64,000 bases of DNA, from the NCBI RefSeq assembly GCF_007713465.1, contig NZ_VMSG01000031.1, forward strand, positions 1 to 64,000. Reading direction: 5' to 3'. The DNA is from Pseudomonas sp. H3(2019). GTDB taxonomy: Bacteria; Pseudomonadota; Gammaproteobacteria; Pseudomonadales; Pseudomonadaceae. A model generated the notes under the pieces. The model made no database searches. It was not told where the DNA came from and saw only the letters and a list, made by a program, of their open reading frames with translations. Positions 1-8,700 of the stretch are shown in pieces. The first letter of the stretch is position 1. Each line of letters opens with the position of its first letter. The position numbers were made by a program, and so were the translations under genes.

Positions 1-213
1 TCCAAGATAGCCATAGATCCCACCTTTAAAATGTGGGGTTCATGGAGCGCTTACGGAGGATGTACATACGATTGTGGAATAAGCACGCTGATGCCTACTG
101 GCTAGACGTTTACGTGACCAGAGTAAAACATGCCCCCGAGCTCCAAGTTCAACGCCCGGCGTCAATCAGTAGATCGGATGGCATGTACCTGATGGCTTTC
201 GCAATGCGCAAAA

Positions 214-345
214 AATTTGGCGGACGTGACACAGGTCGATCAGTCGCTTCATGGCGAGGAAACTTACGTCTGCGGCGATACGGGGGACACCGAAGTGGGT
301 AAGCGCCCGCAGCGTGGACCAATCACCCTGAAACCGTACGACTAG
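214..345 (+). pseudogene. IS5-family transposase fragment
   Basis: Reading from 214 to the TAG at 343-345 gives a 43-residue peptide containing VTQVDQSLHGEETYVCGDTG. This resembles the middle of IS5-family DDE transposases, around the second catalytic Asp (usually in a GDAGY-type motif). After KRP the expected sequence is lost and the frame ends. There is no start codon or N-terminal catalytic region, so this is a remnant. A second IS5 fragment lies in opposite orientation at 1273-1488. Confidence 0.6.
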
Positions 346-456
346 AGGAAAGATCCATGAGTTAAGGACAGGAAAGATCTGTTTTTCGACCAACTCATGA
401 TTTTTTTACCTCAAGTAGCGAGGGCATGAAAAATCGGTAGGTACTTCAGTCCTTCC

Positions 457-759
457 TTAGTGCGCACTAAACAACGCAAATACACCCACCACGGCCCACA
501 GCACTGACACATACTGCATGGGCACATAAAACAACGTGTGTTTCTTGCGAAAGATCACTTCGCCACCCGTGTTTTTATCTATGTAGGTTTTGCCCGGCTG
601 GTTATTCAGCTTGTGGCCAATATAGGCGTTGGCGGCCGCACCAACCAATAGACCGACACCCAGCCCGAGCCCATTGAAGAGCCCAGCGAAAGGCACCATG
701 CAGAGCAGCGGGATAAGAATCGAAAGAACGCCCCAGCCTTGCCAAATAATAAAAAACAT
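457..759 (-). CDS. Small hypothetical inner-membrane protein
   Basis: A 100-residue protein starting MFFIIWQGWG. The ATG at 757-759 was chosen because CAGGGAC lies a few bases upstream and the two membrane segments begin here; the 29 codons upstream look non-coding. It has a long hydrophobic N-terminal segment rich in Gly and Leu (about residues 5-50), a soluble middle with KTYIDKNTGGEVIFRK, and a second membrane segment at the C-terminus. The function is not recognised. It stands alone between transposon debris and a lipoprotein gene. Confidence 0.65.
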   Translation of the reverse strand: MFFIIWQGWGVLSILIPLLCMVPFAGLFNGLGLGVGLLVGAAANAYIGHKLNNQPGKTYIDKNTGGEVIFRKKHTLFYVPMQYVSVLWAVVGVFALFSAH

Positions 760-845
760 AACACGTCCCTGGTTAATTTTTGAGGCGCGCAATCTAACAA
801 AAAAGTGGCGCCACGGCAATAACTTGAAATCAATTACCAGCAACA

Positions 846-1272
846 TGATGAATCATGCGAACAAAGGCCCTGATTAACGAATAAAACGTGTCATTCGACA
901 ATCGCCCCCCATCAACCGGGCCTCGTTTATTTCACTGTCAACGTCTATCCCGACGGATGTATTTTTACCGAGCGCCTTGTCAGGGCATAAGCCTGATGGC
1001 TCAGTAGTTGACGCAGAGTGAATTGGCCCTCGGGTACACAGTGTCGTCAAGCCTGATCAAGCCGTCACGAACCAACGAAAGAGCCGCAGCAGCCAGGGAG
1101 GGTCTGAAGTAGTCATGTATTTCTGGCTGACTGCAGCCTCTGCCGACCTTGAACGCGGCAAATCAATCAAAGACGATCAGGTCACACGCTCATTTCTGTG
1201 TTTTTAGCCACTACGAGCATCTCGCGGTAACCATTCCCCACATTACAGGCGCACCTCTCTCGCACTCGTCAG
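846..1272. other. Intergenic stretch, no supported gene
   Basis: No convincing gene was found. On the minus strand about 1000-1115 reads as a short open segment containing LAAAALSLVRDGLIRLDD, ended by a stop. It could be the tail of a lost gene but matches nothing I can name. The stretch runs into an IS5 remnant, so it is probably eroded sequence. Confidence 0.4.
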
Positions 1273-1488
1273 TCAATATCTACGCGCCATCCACAAGTTC
1301 GACAGCGCCAACAGTGTCACCCGTTGCGCCGTGTTCTTCGTCAGACCACGGTCGCGCGTCTTCACGTAACCGAACGGGCGCTTGATCACCCGAAACGGGT
1401 GCTCGACCTTGGCGCGCACCCGGGCCTTGGCCTTTTCGATCTTGCGCCTGGCTTCGGTTAAGCTGTTACTGCGACGACCCCATTTATG
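1273..1488 (-). pseudogene. IS5-family transposase C-terminal remnant
   Basis: The minus strand encodes ARVRAKVEHPFRVIKRPFGY, then VKTRDRGLTKNTAQR and LSNLWMARR before a TGA at 1273-1275. This is the characteristic C-terminus of IS5-family DDE transposases, including the catalytic Glu of the KVEHPFR block. An in-frame stop lies just upstream (489-491 of the second kilobase, i.e. 1489-1491), so only the last 71 codons remain and no start is present. Confidence 0.8.
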
Positions 1489-1548
1489 TCACCTGCGCAG
1501 CTCTATGGCTGCTCGTACATGCAATGCGCGGCCGAACACCTGATTGGC

Positions 1549-1959
1549 TTAACCGCGAATGCGGCGCTCAGTGAACTCATAATCTTCCTGGCAATCGCCG
1601 GAAGGGTCTGACGCCACATTCACGTAATGCACCGTGTCGGCATCGATCAACTTGTAGGCGTAGACATCTGGCAAACGCACTCCATCAGTTCTCAATTCGT
1701 TCTTGCCATTGGCGGCCGACCAGCGGCCATGTTCGGTTTGAATCGGCTGGGTCTGCTGGGCATCCCGGAAAAAGGTGATGGTGAAGCTGCCGTCGGGCTT
1801 GAAGTCATTGTTCCAGGATAGGAACTGGCATTTGCCGTTTTCTGCCCGCAGGCCTTTCCACGAACCAATCAAGGATGGATCGTTGGCCGGCTTGTTGGCG
1901 GCGCAGCCACCTAACGTTGCAGCCAGGACGATAAGGCTCAGGGAGAAATTCCGTTTCAC
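1549..1959 (-). CDS. Putative lipoprotein
   Basis: A 136-residue protein with a lipoprotein signal peptide: a basic N-terminus (MKRN), a hydrophobic core and lipobox LGGC, giving Cys19 as the lipidated residue. It starts with GTG at 1957-1959, preceded by GGAAG. The mature part reads SLIGSWKG then an acidic and polar beta-rich sequence, suggesting a small lipocalin-like or DUF-type sandwich, but I do not recognise the family. It is probably membrane-anchored on the periplasmic side. A second lipoprotein gene follows in the same orientation upstream, 65 bp away. Confidence 0.75.
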   Translation of the reverse strand: MKRNFSLSLIVLAATLGGCAANKPANDPSLIGSWKGLRAENGKCQFLSWNNDFKPDGSFTITFFRDAQQTQPIQTEHGRWSAANGKNELRTDGVRLPDVYAYKLIDADTVHYVNVASDPSGDCQEDYEFTERRIRG

Positions 1960-2024
1960 GTAGTGCTTCCTTCTTCAAATGGATTCTGTGTGTTGCGCCG
2001 GCTCAGCGCTGACTCAAATCGGCC

Positions 2025-2585
2025 TCAACGGCCTGGTACGCTGGCCACGGGAATACGCGCCTCCGATTGGGTGACATCGTAGACATGTTGTTCACAGCGA
2101 TCATCCACAAACTGAAACTCCACCAGATAGACCTTGCTTCGCTCCGGTGTGAATGTGCTTCTAACCGGGCCACATCGATAGAGACGCCCAATGCTCTCGT
2201 CACTGGCGTAACCCGAGACCACGAACGGTTGATCGGCGTCGGCCTGTACTTCCAACTGCGGGAAGCGCTTCAAAGTTGCGCTGCTAACCGTTTCGTTGAG
2301 AGTGGCAATCCAGCCGAACACCTTGCCCCGACCGGTATCCACTACAGTTCCCTGCACATCCATACGCTGGTCAGGATCCGTTGCGCGCCTGATCGAAAAC
2401 TCTACTGGGTGGGTGGCACCCGACGCTTTCATAATGACCTTGGCGTGCTGCGCATCGATAGTCACTTTGTTCTGGCGCAGTTGAATACCGTCGCTGAGCA
2501 AACTGGGGGAAGAGTCTCTGACGTTGGATTTACACCCAGGTAATGTCAGAATCAGGCTCAACATTAGCAGTGACGTTTTTTTCAT
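2025..2585 (-). CDS. Putative lipoprotein
   Basis: A 186-residue protein. The ATG at 2583-2585 was chosen because GGAGT sits 4 bases upstream and a classical lipoprotein signal follows (MKKTSLL, lipobox LPGC, Cys18). Upstream in-frame codons run into the 81-bp repeat and are not coding. The mature part has regularly spaced hydrophobic beta strands and three further Cys residues near the C-terminus (RCGP, DRCEQ), possibly a disulfide. The family is not recognised. Its promoter region is directly abutted by repeat copy 1 at 2628-2708. Confidence 0.7.
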   Translation of the reverse strand: MKKTSLLMLSLILTLPGCKSNVRDSSPSLLSDGIQLRQNKVTIDAQHAKVIMKASGATHPVEFSIRRATDPDQRMDVQGTVVDTGRGKVFGWIATLNETVSSATLKRFPQLEVQADADQPFVVSGYASDESIGRLYRCGPVRSTFTPERSKVYLVEFQFVDDRCEQHVYDVTQSEARIPVASVPGR

Positions 2586-2627
2586 AAACACTCCATGTAC
2601 ATTATTAAAATTACTTGCCGCCAATTT

Positions 2628-2708
2628 AAAAGGGGACGGATTTATTTTCGATGCGCCTGACAGGACTATCACCTTATTCACGCATAAAAAATAAATCCGT
2701 CCCCTTTT
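2628..2708. repeat. 81-bp palindromic repeat, copy 1
   Basis: The outer ends are inverted repeats: AAAAGGGGACGGATTTATTT at the left and its near-perfect complement at the right, ending CCGTCCCCTTTT. An inner ATGCG/CGCAT pair flanks a conserved core (GCCTGACAGGACTATCACCT). Copies 2 and 3 lie at 4444-4578 and 5031-5111 in the same orientation. The stop codon of the TPR gene at 2707 lies inside the right end. The format is that of a REP/MITE-like non-autonomous element; this is inference. Confidence 0.85.
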
Positions 2709-3195
2709 AGGTCCATTGCTGATTTCTCAGTAAGCCAAGGCGACTCAAAATCAATTTTTTTAAATTCTCCTCTGGATTAAATTCAAGACATTTTTCAAGA
2801 TCCGCAACAGCAGCCCTATCATCACCCAACTCGTGAAAAACATCAGACCGATTATAGTAGGTCCACGGGTAGTTTGGATTCAATTCGATAGCTTTAGCAA
2901 AATACCTGAGCGCATCTGAAAACCGCTTCAACTCTAAATAGATTGTAGCCACAGTGCTATAAGCTGACGCATCAGCATACCCAAGAGCAAAAGCTCGCTC
3001 CAGATCACTGAGCGCCATATCGGACCTCTTCAGCATCGCATACACTGTACCACGATCAGCATATGCCAAAGCATTGTCTGGGTCGACTTGAATGACATCC
3101 CCGTATAAACCAAGGGCATCATCAGCCCGACCCTGGGACAGGAATACTCTCGCCCTCATACAAAAAACCGATAGATCAATCTTCTTTTCACTCAT
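2707..3195 (-). CDS. TPR-repeat protein
   Basis: A 162-residue cytosolic protein with four tetratricopeptide repeats, seen in periodic A/G/Y/P positions such as ALGLYGDVIQVDPDNALAYA, ALSDLERAFALGYADASAY and ALRYFAKAIELNPNYPWTYY. There is no signal peptide. Such proteins act as protein-binding scaffolds. Its ATG overlaps the stop of the upstream gene by 4 bases (ATGA) and is preceded by GAGGA, so the two are translationally coupled. The last codons QQWT-stop use TAA supplied by repeat copy 1, so the original 3' end may have been replaced. The context suggests an orphan accessory of a toxin-immunity module; the specific function is unknown. Confidence 0.8.
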   Translation of the reverse strand: MSEKKIDLSVFCMRARVFLSQGRADDALGLYGDVIQVDPDNALAYADRGTVYAMLKRSDMALSDLERAFALGYADASAYSTVATIYLELKRFSDALRYFAKAIELNPNYPWTYYNRSDVFHELGDDRAAVADLEKCLEFNPEENLKKLILSRLGLLRNQQWT

Positions 3196-3734
3196 ACAAC
3201 TGTTCCTCGATGACTATCATATTTTTTTGCATTAGCACTCACCTTTTCAATTAGACTCGATAAATAAGCTTCCATGACATCGAAGCGGATCGCCGTCGCA
3301 TACGGGCGTTTGGGGTCTTGCCGTGAACACGCCCTAATCGAAGATGGAATATCCTCCCTTAGCCACAACTCCTTATATTGAAATATAGCATATGAAGTTC
3401 CTTCGATATCCTCCACGACCATATGCCCGCGCCAAGCATTTTCATACAACTCCCCAGAAATTGATTTAACAAATAAAATAGCCTGATCCCCCACAATCAA
3501 AGCCATATCCCCCCATGTCCCACCAGATCGAACGAACTCAACCTCTGAACCAAGGAAGGTGCTATCAATCCCTTTCCCTGTCGTATATATTTTTTCAATT
3601 TTCGCCCGTAATACTTGCGGGCGCGGCGCATCAACAATCTTGACAAAAACAAGATCATATCTCGCCACTTTTTCAGATAAAAAGCCTAATTCCTCGCTCA
3701 CTTTTGTGGCCTCCACTGCGTCCCAACCTGACAC
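3192..3734 (-). CDS. Hypothetical protein, possible orphan immunity protein
   Basis: A 180-residue soluble protein. The only in-frame start region is GTG at 3732-3734 (VSGWDAVEATKV), just after a TAA, so the true N-terminus is uncertain and could be truncated. It contains alternating beta strands (YDLVFVKIVD, AILFVKSIS) and a C-terminal helix. No family is recognised. AT-rich composition, position downstream of a cdiA-cdiI pair and coupling to a TPR gene fit a polymorphic-toxin immunity gene; this is inference from context only. Confidence 0.6.
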   Translation of the reverse strand: MSGWDAVEATKVSEELGFLSEKVARYDLVFVKIVDAPRPQVLRAKIEKIYTTGKGIDSTFLGSEVEFVRSGGTWGDMALIVGDQAILFVKSISGELYENAWRGHMVVEDIEGTSYAIFQYKELWLREDIPSSIRACSRQDPKRPYATAIRFDVMEAYLSSLIEKVSANAKKYDSHRGTVV

Positions 3735-3778
3735 CCATTAGCCTTGATTTGAGACCGGCCAATGGGCGTCCCCTTTTC
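3734..3778. repeat. Degenerate relative of the 81-bp repeat
   Basis: CCCATT at 3734-3739 is inverted as AATGGG at 3761-3766. The sequence then continues GCGTCCCCTTTTC, the same right terminus as the 81-bp repeats (CCGTCCCCTTTT). It lies at the 5' edge of the 3192-3734 gene. It could be a decayed copy or a recombination scar. Confidence 0.4.
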
Positions 3779-3812
3779 TTTTTTTCGCTCTTCCCTATTA
3801 CATTAAATCTCG

Positions 3813-4049
3813 TCAAGATGCCCACTGGGTCTTTTCGGGGAGACTCCCACTTCTCCAAAGACGAACCAGCTTAACAGCCGCTCTTTGTGACCATTTACCG
3901 CTAATATCCAATAAACACTCTTTTAACACACGAACAGTCTCATTTTTTTTATCCAACCGGATCAACCCAAACTCTGGATTACGGCCAAACGCATACTCAA
4001 CATATTCATCAGTTTCTTCAATCTTATCCATCTCTATATAAAACGCCAT
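3813..4049 (-). CDS. Putative immunity protein of the orphan toxin tail
   Basis: A 78-residue acidic protein (MAFYIEMDKIEETDEYVEYA...). The ATG at 4047-4049 has GGAGT upstream. It begins 15 bp after the stop of a toxin C-terminal fragment (4065-4436), in the same orientation and with similarly AT-rich sequence. That tight toxin-then-small-acidic-gene order is typical of CdiI/Imm genes. No named immunity family can be assigned from sequence alone. It is followed by the degenerate repeat at 3734-3778 and another orphan gene. Confidence 0.6.
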   Translation of the reverse strand: MAFYIEMDKIEETDEYVEYAFGRNPEFGLIRLDKKNETVRVLKECLLDISGKWSQRAAVKLVRLWRSGSLPEKTQWAS

Positions 4050-4064
4050 ACATCAATACTCCTC

Positions 4065-4436
4065 TCAATCGCCCAGTGGACTTGGGTAGCGCAACTGCGT
4101 TTTGTCATGAGCCGTACCGTAGTCCGTCCGAAAGATACCTTCGAATCTAGATTCAAAATACTCATGCTTAAACAATTGTACGTCATCCGCCTTATAGGTT
4201 CCATTCTGAAAACCCTTCCAAATTTCAGCTATATCGGCATCAGCATCAAAACGACCGACACTTCCATCGCGCAGAGTATGATCCTTAAAGAACAGGTGAT
4301 CCTTTACTCTTTCCACTTGAAACTCAGGAACTCTTAGATTAGCAGCAATATCTGAAACATCAGCACTAGAGTTCCGAATGCTATCGTATTGATCTACCGC
4401 CCATTGCTCACGCTTTAGAAACTCCTCAACTGAAAT
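4065..4436 (-). pseudogene. Displaced polymorphic-toxin C-terminal fragment (orphan CdiA-CT)
   Basis: The frame opens right after a TAA at 4437-4439, runs 123 codons and ends ...RYPSPLGD. A GTG at 4314-4316 could start an 83-residue product, but similarity-like features extend upstream of it (DVSDIAANLRVPEFQVERVK). The segment RVKDHLFF, VGRFDADADIAEIW and HEYFESRFEGIFRTDY-GTAHD resembles, from memory, a domain found at the C-termini of CdiA/FHA and Rhs toxins. There is no secretion signal or pretoxin region, and the 5' end abuts repeat copy 2. I read it as a toxin tail detached from its delivery protein; the catalytic activity is unknown. Confidence 0.65.
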
Positions 4437-4443
4437 TTAATTT

Positions 4444-4578
4444 AATGGGGACGGATTTATTTTCGATGCGCCTGACAGGACTATCACCTTACTCACGCAT
4501 AAAAAATAAATCCATTTTCGATGCGCCTGACAGGACTATCACCTTACTCACGCATAAAAAATAAATCCATCCCCTTTT
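4444..4578. repeat. 81-bp palindromic repeat, copy 2 with internal 55-bp tandem
   Basis: Same termini and core as copy 1, but the part from CGATGCGCC to AAATCCAT is present twice with a 55-bp period (CG at 464-465 and 519-520 of the fifth kilobase, i.e. 4464 and 4519). The total is 135 bp. After the right end the sequence TTAGGTCC is shared with copy 1, so the two copies share flank as well as element. It separates the toxin fragment from the next orphan gene. Confidence 0.85.
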
Positions 4579-4597
4579 AGGTCCTAGCCCATAGAAA

Positions 4598-5008
4598 TCA
4601 TTGAACACCACTATATGGATCACCAACAGAATGTCCAAACTCAGCTATTGCACCTCTAATTTCCTCAGCAACCTCCAACGATAAGACCTTAAAATCCTGA
4701 ACCAATATAAAATTAAAAAACCCCACAAGACCAAGTCTTGCAGTGATAGCGATAGCACCTTCAACAAATTCTAAATCACTTCCATCCCAATACGATATCA
4801 AAATACCCTCCAACTCTCTTTTCAAAGAGTCAGATAATATCATACATGTATTCCACTGACGCTCACTCAGCTCAAGCAAAATATTTACAACATCGGATTT
4901 ATTGCACTTAGTATCCGCGCCACTTTCAACAATCTCTAAAAACTCAATATACAACTCACCCCCTGACATAGAGTCTGGCAAAGAGCAGTAATACAAAAAA
5001 TCTTTCAT
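4598..5008 (-). CDS. Hypothetical all-helical protein, possible orphan immunity protein
   Basis: A 136-residue protein predicted almost entirely helical, with no signal peptide and strongly acidic (MKDFLYYCSLPDSMSGGELY..., ...VAEEIRGAIAEFGHSVGDPY). It is AT-rich compared with cdiA. It sits alone between repeat copies 2 and 3, with no toxin gene next to it. Size, composition and setting fit an immunity gene kept without its toxin; a helical Imm30-like fold is possible but I cannot confirm it. A poor ribosome site precedes the ATG. Confidence 0.6.
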   Translation of the reverse strand: MKDFLYYCSLPDSMSGGELYIEFLEIVESGADTKCNKSDVVNILLELSERQWNTCMILSDSLKRELEGILISYWDGSDLEFVEGAIAITARLGLVGFFNFILVQDFKVLSLEVAEEIRGAIAEFGHSVGDPYSGVQ

Positions 5009-5030
5009 TTCTAAAAATCCACAGAAATTT

Positions 5031-5111
5031 AAAAGGGAGCGAATTTATTTTCGATGCGCCTGACAGGACTATCACCTTACTCACGCATAAAAAATAAATC
5101 CGTCCCCTTTT
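5031..5111. repeat. 81-bp palindromic repeat, copy 3
   Basis: The same 81-bp length and core as copy 1, with a few changes in the left arm (AAAAGGGAGCGAATTT). The right arm is intact, ending CCGTCCCCTTTT. The flank after the element (AGATGCTCC) differs from copies 1 and 2. It lies between the cognate immunity gene of cdiA and the first orphan gene. Confidence 0.85.
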
Positions 5112-5195
5112 AGATGCTCCAGATTACTCGCCGCCCTCCCTTTTGCACCTATTTATTTTGATGGGCTTATGAAGAACGTGGTCTGACAACTATTT

Positions 5196-5711
5196 TTATC
5201 GAAGGGACCAGTCATGTATTGATATAAACTTAATAACTTGTTCTGGCGCATCTTCTAAGGAAGCTCTGTAGTCTGTAACAAAACTAATCCCCGTCAATAT
5301 GCTTCCACTTTTTTTTAGAAGAAAGTCATCATCCGCATCATTAAACAAAACATCAAACTCCCTTTCTAAGCTCCGAAGATCATCCCCCACACTGACACTA
5401 TTAAATTTTCCACGATACCCTTCACCTACGGCAATTCTATAAAGCCTTCCGCTATTTTCGAAGTACAGCGAGACCGCCTCATTCATAAATCGATATGAAA
5501 ATAAAAGCTCATTACCAAAACCGATCTTCCTCTTAATTCCGACCCAAGAGTTATTCTGAAGGAGAATATCACGAACAGGTACTTCCGGACCGTACCACTC
5601 AACCACCCCAATTTTTTCGCTAACATTGGAAAACGATTCACCTAAAGAGAATCCTGCTGCTGACATACCTGGAACAAGGTCAGAGTACAAATCAGGGAAT
5701 AAATTTCTCAT
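5196..5711 (-). CDS. cdiI: Putative CdiI immunity protein
   Basis: A 171-residue soluble protein (MRNLFPDLYSDLVPGMSAAGF...) whose ATG lies 3 bp after the cdiA stop, the usual position of cdiI. The N-terminal motif VPGMSAAGFSLGESFS is a hydrophobic loop; the rest alternates strands and acidic helices. In CDI systems the immunity protein binds and blocks the C-terminal toxin of the adjacent CdiA in the cytosol, protecting siblings. The family is not recognised, so the assignment rests on position, size, acidic character and AT-rich sequence. Repeat copy 3 follows downstream. Confidence 0.65.
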   Translation of the reverse strand: MRNLFPDLYSDLVPGMSAAGFSLGESFSNVSEKIGVVEWYGPEVPVRDILLQNNSWVGIKRKIGFGNELLFSYRFMNEAVSLYFENSGRLYRIAVGEGYRGKFNSVSVGDDLRSLEREFDVLFNDADDDFLLKKSGSILTGISFVTDYRASLEDAPEQVIKFISIHDWSLR

Positions 5712-5714
5712 AGA

Positions 5715-8700
5715 TCACTTCCAGCCCTTCCACTCACCGCCCTCATATTTCAGACGATTTCCTTGGGTATCATAGTATTGTTGATAACGCGTAATAGTGC
5801 CCGGACTAAAATCAGGCGACGGATCAATTACCCGTATTTCTATATTTTTATTGCCAATCTTCTCAGTACTAACAAGCTTGTAGTACGGACTATCACCGTG
5901 GGTTCCACCGCCCGGATGGAACTCTACCTCTTTTATTGTCGGGTGTCCTTCAACGTTAAAGACCTGTGCTTTACCTGAAGTACCAGCCAATGGTGCTTTC
6001 GGCGTAACGCTCGCACCATCAAGCGTTAGCGACTGCTTGATATCATCAATCGATTTACCCCACATGCTCGACGGCGATTCAGCAATATTTCGAGGAATCC
6101 CTGCTTGGGCGGCCAGATCGTCTCTCAGCCCAACACGCGCAATTGCAGAAGTAGCCGGCACTTCAGCTGCACCAGTCGCTTTTGCACCATCTATCCCCCG
6201 CCCAGCCACAACCAACTCGTCACCCAGCTTAGCAAGGTTGCCAATCTTCGCAACCTTGCTCACCCGGCTGACCGGCAACACGCTCGCCGCCCACTCGGTT
6301 CTATACTTGGCCTTCAACGCAGCGCTGGCGTATGGATCATCCTGCAGCTCATAAAGCTTGGCGAGCCCATAGGTCTCTTGGCTCTCATTCCAAAGCCCGC
6401 TTACCAGTTCGCCAGGACGCGAAGCCATCACGACCAGACCATTGGCAATCTGATCGGAGGTATCGACGGGGTGAGTGACCAAGCTTTTGCCCAGCGAAAA
6501 GATACCTTCAGCGATACCGGCCAGCGCCTGCCCTTGGCCTACAACATCACCGCTGGCGCTGTAAAAACCGGCGCTGAGAACCTGCCGGATATTAGCCCTC
6601 TCCTGGAGATTCACGCGCTTGTTGTAGAAATCGCGCGCCTCGGTTTGCCCCGGATCGTACTCCGCTATCGGTGTCAGGTAGCTCAGGTTAATCTTTTTGT
6701 CCGCATACGCTGCGGAATGAGTGAGCTGATAATTCTGCACAAGACTCAGGGTTTCATCAGGGGTATAGGTCTTGTTGGCCGAGGTGAGAACGGGCACGTC
6801 GCCCGTCGTAGGGCCTGGGTCATAGGTGCTGCCCAGCGGTGCCAGTGCCCGCCCCAGGTATGTCAGGGTGGTTTGATCCGGCGGCAAGCCCTTACTGCTG
6901 AGCAAGCTATGCCAGCCAGCATCGGTGTAGTAAGCCAATGCCCGGCCCAGACGGGTCTCCGCTTCTTCCACACTAATACCTGCCGCCAGCGCCAACGCAG
7001 GCGCTTCATTTTTGAGCAGGGGGATTTCTTTCGGGTGCAACTGGCGATTGTAGGCATCCACGGCGTTGCCGGTGATCGCCGCCGTCACTTGCCCGCCCAG
7101 ATTGCCTCCCGAGGCGGCGGCCGCACCAACCCCAGCCGAGATCAAGGTAGCAAGTGAGTTGCGCTCGCTTTCCTTGACGCTGCTGTCTTTCAGCGCCTTG
7201 TCCACCATCGGCATAAACGTCGCCGACGCTGCCGCACCCTGTGCGCCGGCAAGCGCATTGCCACTGGACAACCCCTGCGTAGCGCCTGCCAGGGTATGCA
7301 GCAGGATTCGCGCCGCTCCGCCTTCGCCCCAGGCCTTTTTGACCACGCTGTCAGTGGCTTCGAATTCGCGCTGATCGGCGTAGTCGCCGATCGCCTTATA
7401 GGTATCCGCCGCCGTGGTATTGGCCACGATCCCCACCGCCGTCGCGCCTCCCGCTCCACCCAATCCAGCAGCGATCAGGCCCGTGGCAATATCGGCCATA
7501 AGCCGCTTGTCGCCACCGATGTTCCAACTGGCCGCCTCTGCCGCAGCAGCGTTCGCCGCCGGCGCTACCTTCGTGTCCGTTTTCGCCTCTTCTGCCAATT
7601 TATTCGCAGTATCCGCCTTGGCTTTGGCCACCGCGCCTACGATGCCGGTGGCCAATTGCACGGTGCTTTGAATAAGGTCGATTCGCTCCTGCATCGCCTT
7701 CTGGTCAGGCTTGTCCAGCTTCTGATTGGCGTTCGCGGTATCGCGATTGAGTCCGACCAGATCATTCGCGCCCTCGGCGCTACGGACGACTATCGTGCCT
7801 TCGCTGACCGCACTGCGTGTGCGGCTGTGGTCCGAGTCGCTCAGCGACAGCGGAATGCTCCCCCCCAGCGTCGACCCGGATTTACTGCTATAGGACACGC
7901 TCAAGCCAGCCGACTGACTCGTGATCTCGCTGACGTTTTTAATGTCACTGACAATCAACCGATTCGTGTCCAGCAGGTTCTTGTCCGCAGACGCTTCACT
8001 GGCAATCACTGCGCCTTGCAGCGTGGTCTTGTCGCCGACATGAATGTTGTAACCACCCGCCCCGGCGAACAGACCACTCTGATCCGTCACGGCCTCGTAG
8101 TTGCTGTTCATGTTGCCGGCAGCCAGGCTGGCGGAAGCCGTCACGGGCGCGCCGTAGCAGAACGGCGGAATGCAAATGCTCCCGCCGAAACCGGCACTGC
8201 CCTGCTCGCTCTTCTGGGTCTCGCTGTCCTGGCGCGAGGTGATAGTGAGGTTGCCGCCGATATCCGCCTTGATGCTCTGCGCCCGGACTTGCGCGCCAGC
8301 CAGGGTGGTGTCTTGTCCACTGCGCAGGACCAGCGAACCGGTATCCAGCGTGCTGTTGACCTGGGTTACCGAATCGCCGGTACCCATGCTCTTGGCGATG
8401 GACGCGCCCAAATCGAGGGTGAAGCCATTCTGTTCGCCGATATTGAAACTGACACCAATGGCGGTTCTGTCGTTATTGCTGTCGTTGGCCCAGTTCGCGG
8501 TGCTCTGCGCGCTTTCCAGGGTGAGGTTGTTTTTTGCCAGCAACAGCGTATCGGCCGCTTTCAGGCTGCTGCCAATGACATGAATATCGCCCGCCGTATC
8601 CGGCGCGCCGCCATCGGCGATGATCGTCAGGGTTTTACCGGCCGTGAGCGAGCTTTGTTTGGCGGTCTGGCTGTTGTACTCGCTGGTGCTGGTGTTGTGG

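Noticed and set aside
2586..2681. Longer N-terminus for the lipoprotein gene at 2025
   Set aside because: It would put 32 non-signal residues, partly from the 81-bp repeat, before a perfect lipoprotein signal that has its own ribosome site.
5715..6165. VENN-type pretoxin junction in CdiA
   Set aside because: No VENN motif could be found; the junction was placed only tentatively at GLRDDLAAQAGIPRNI.
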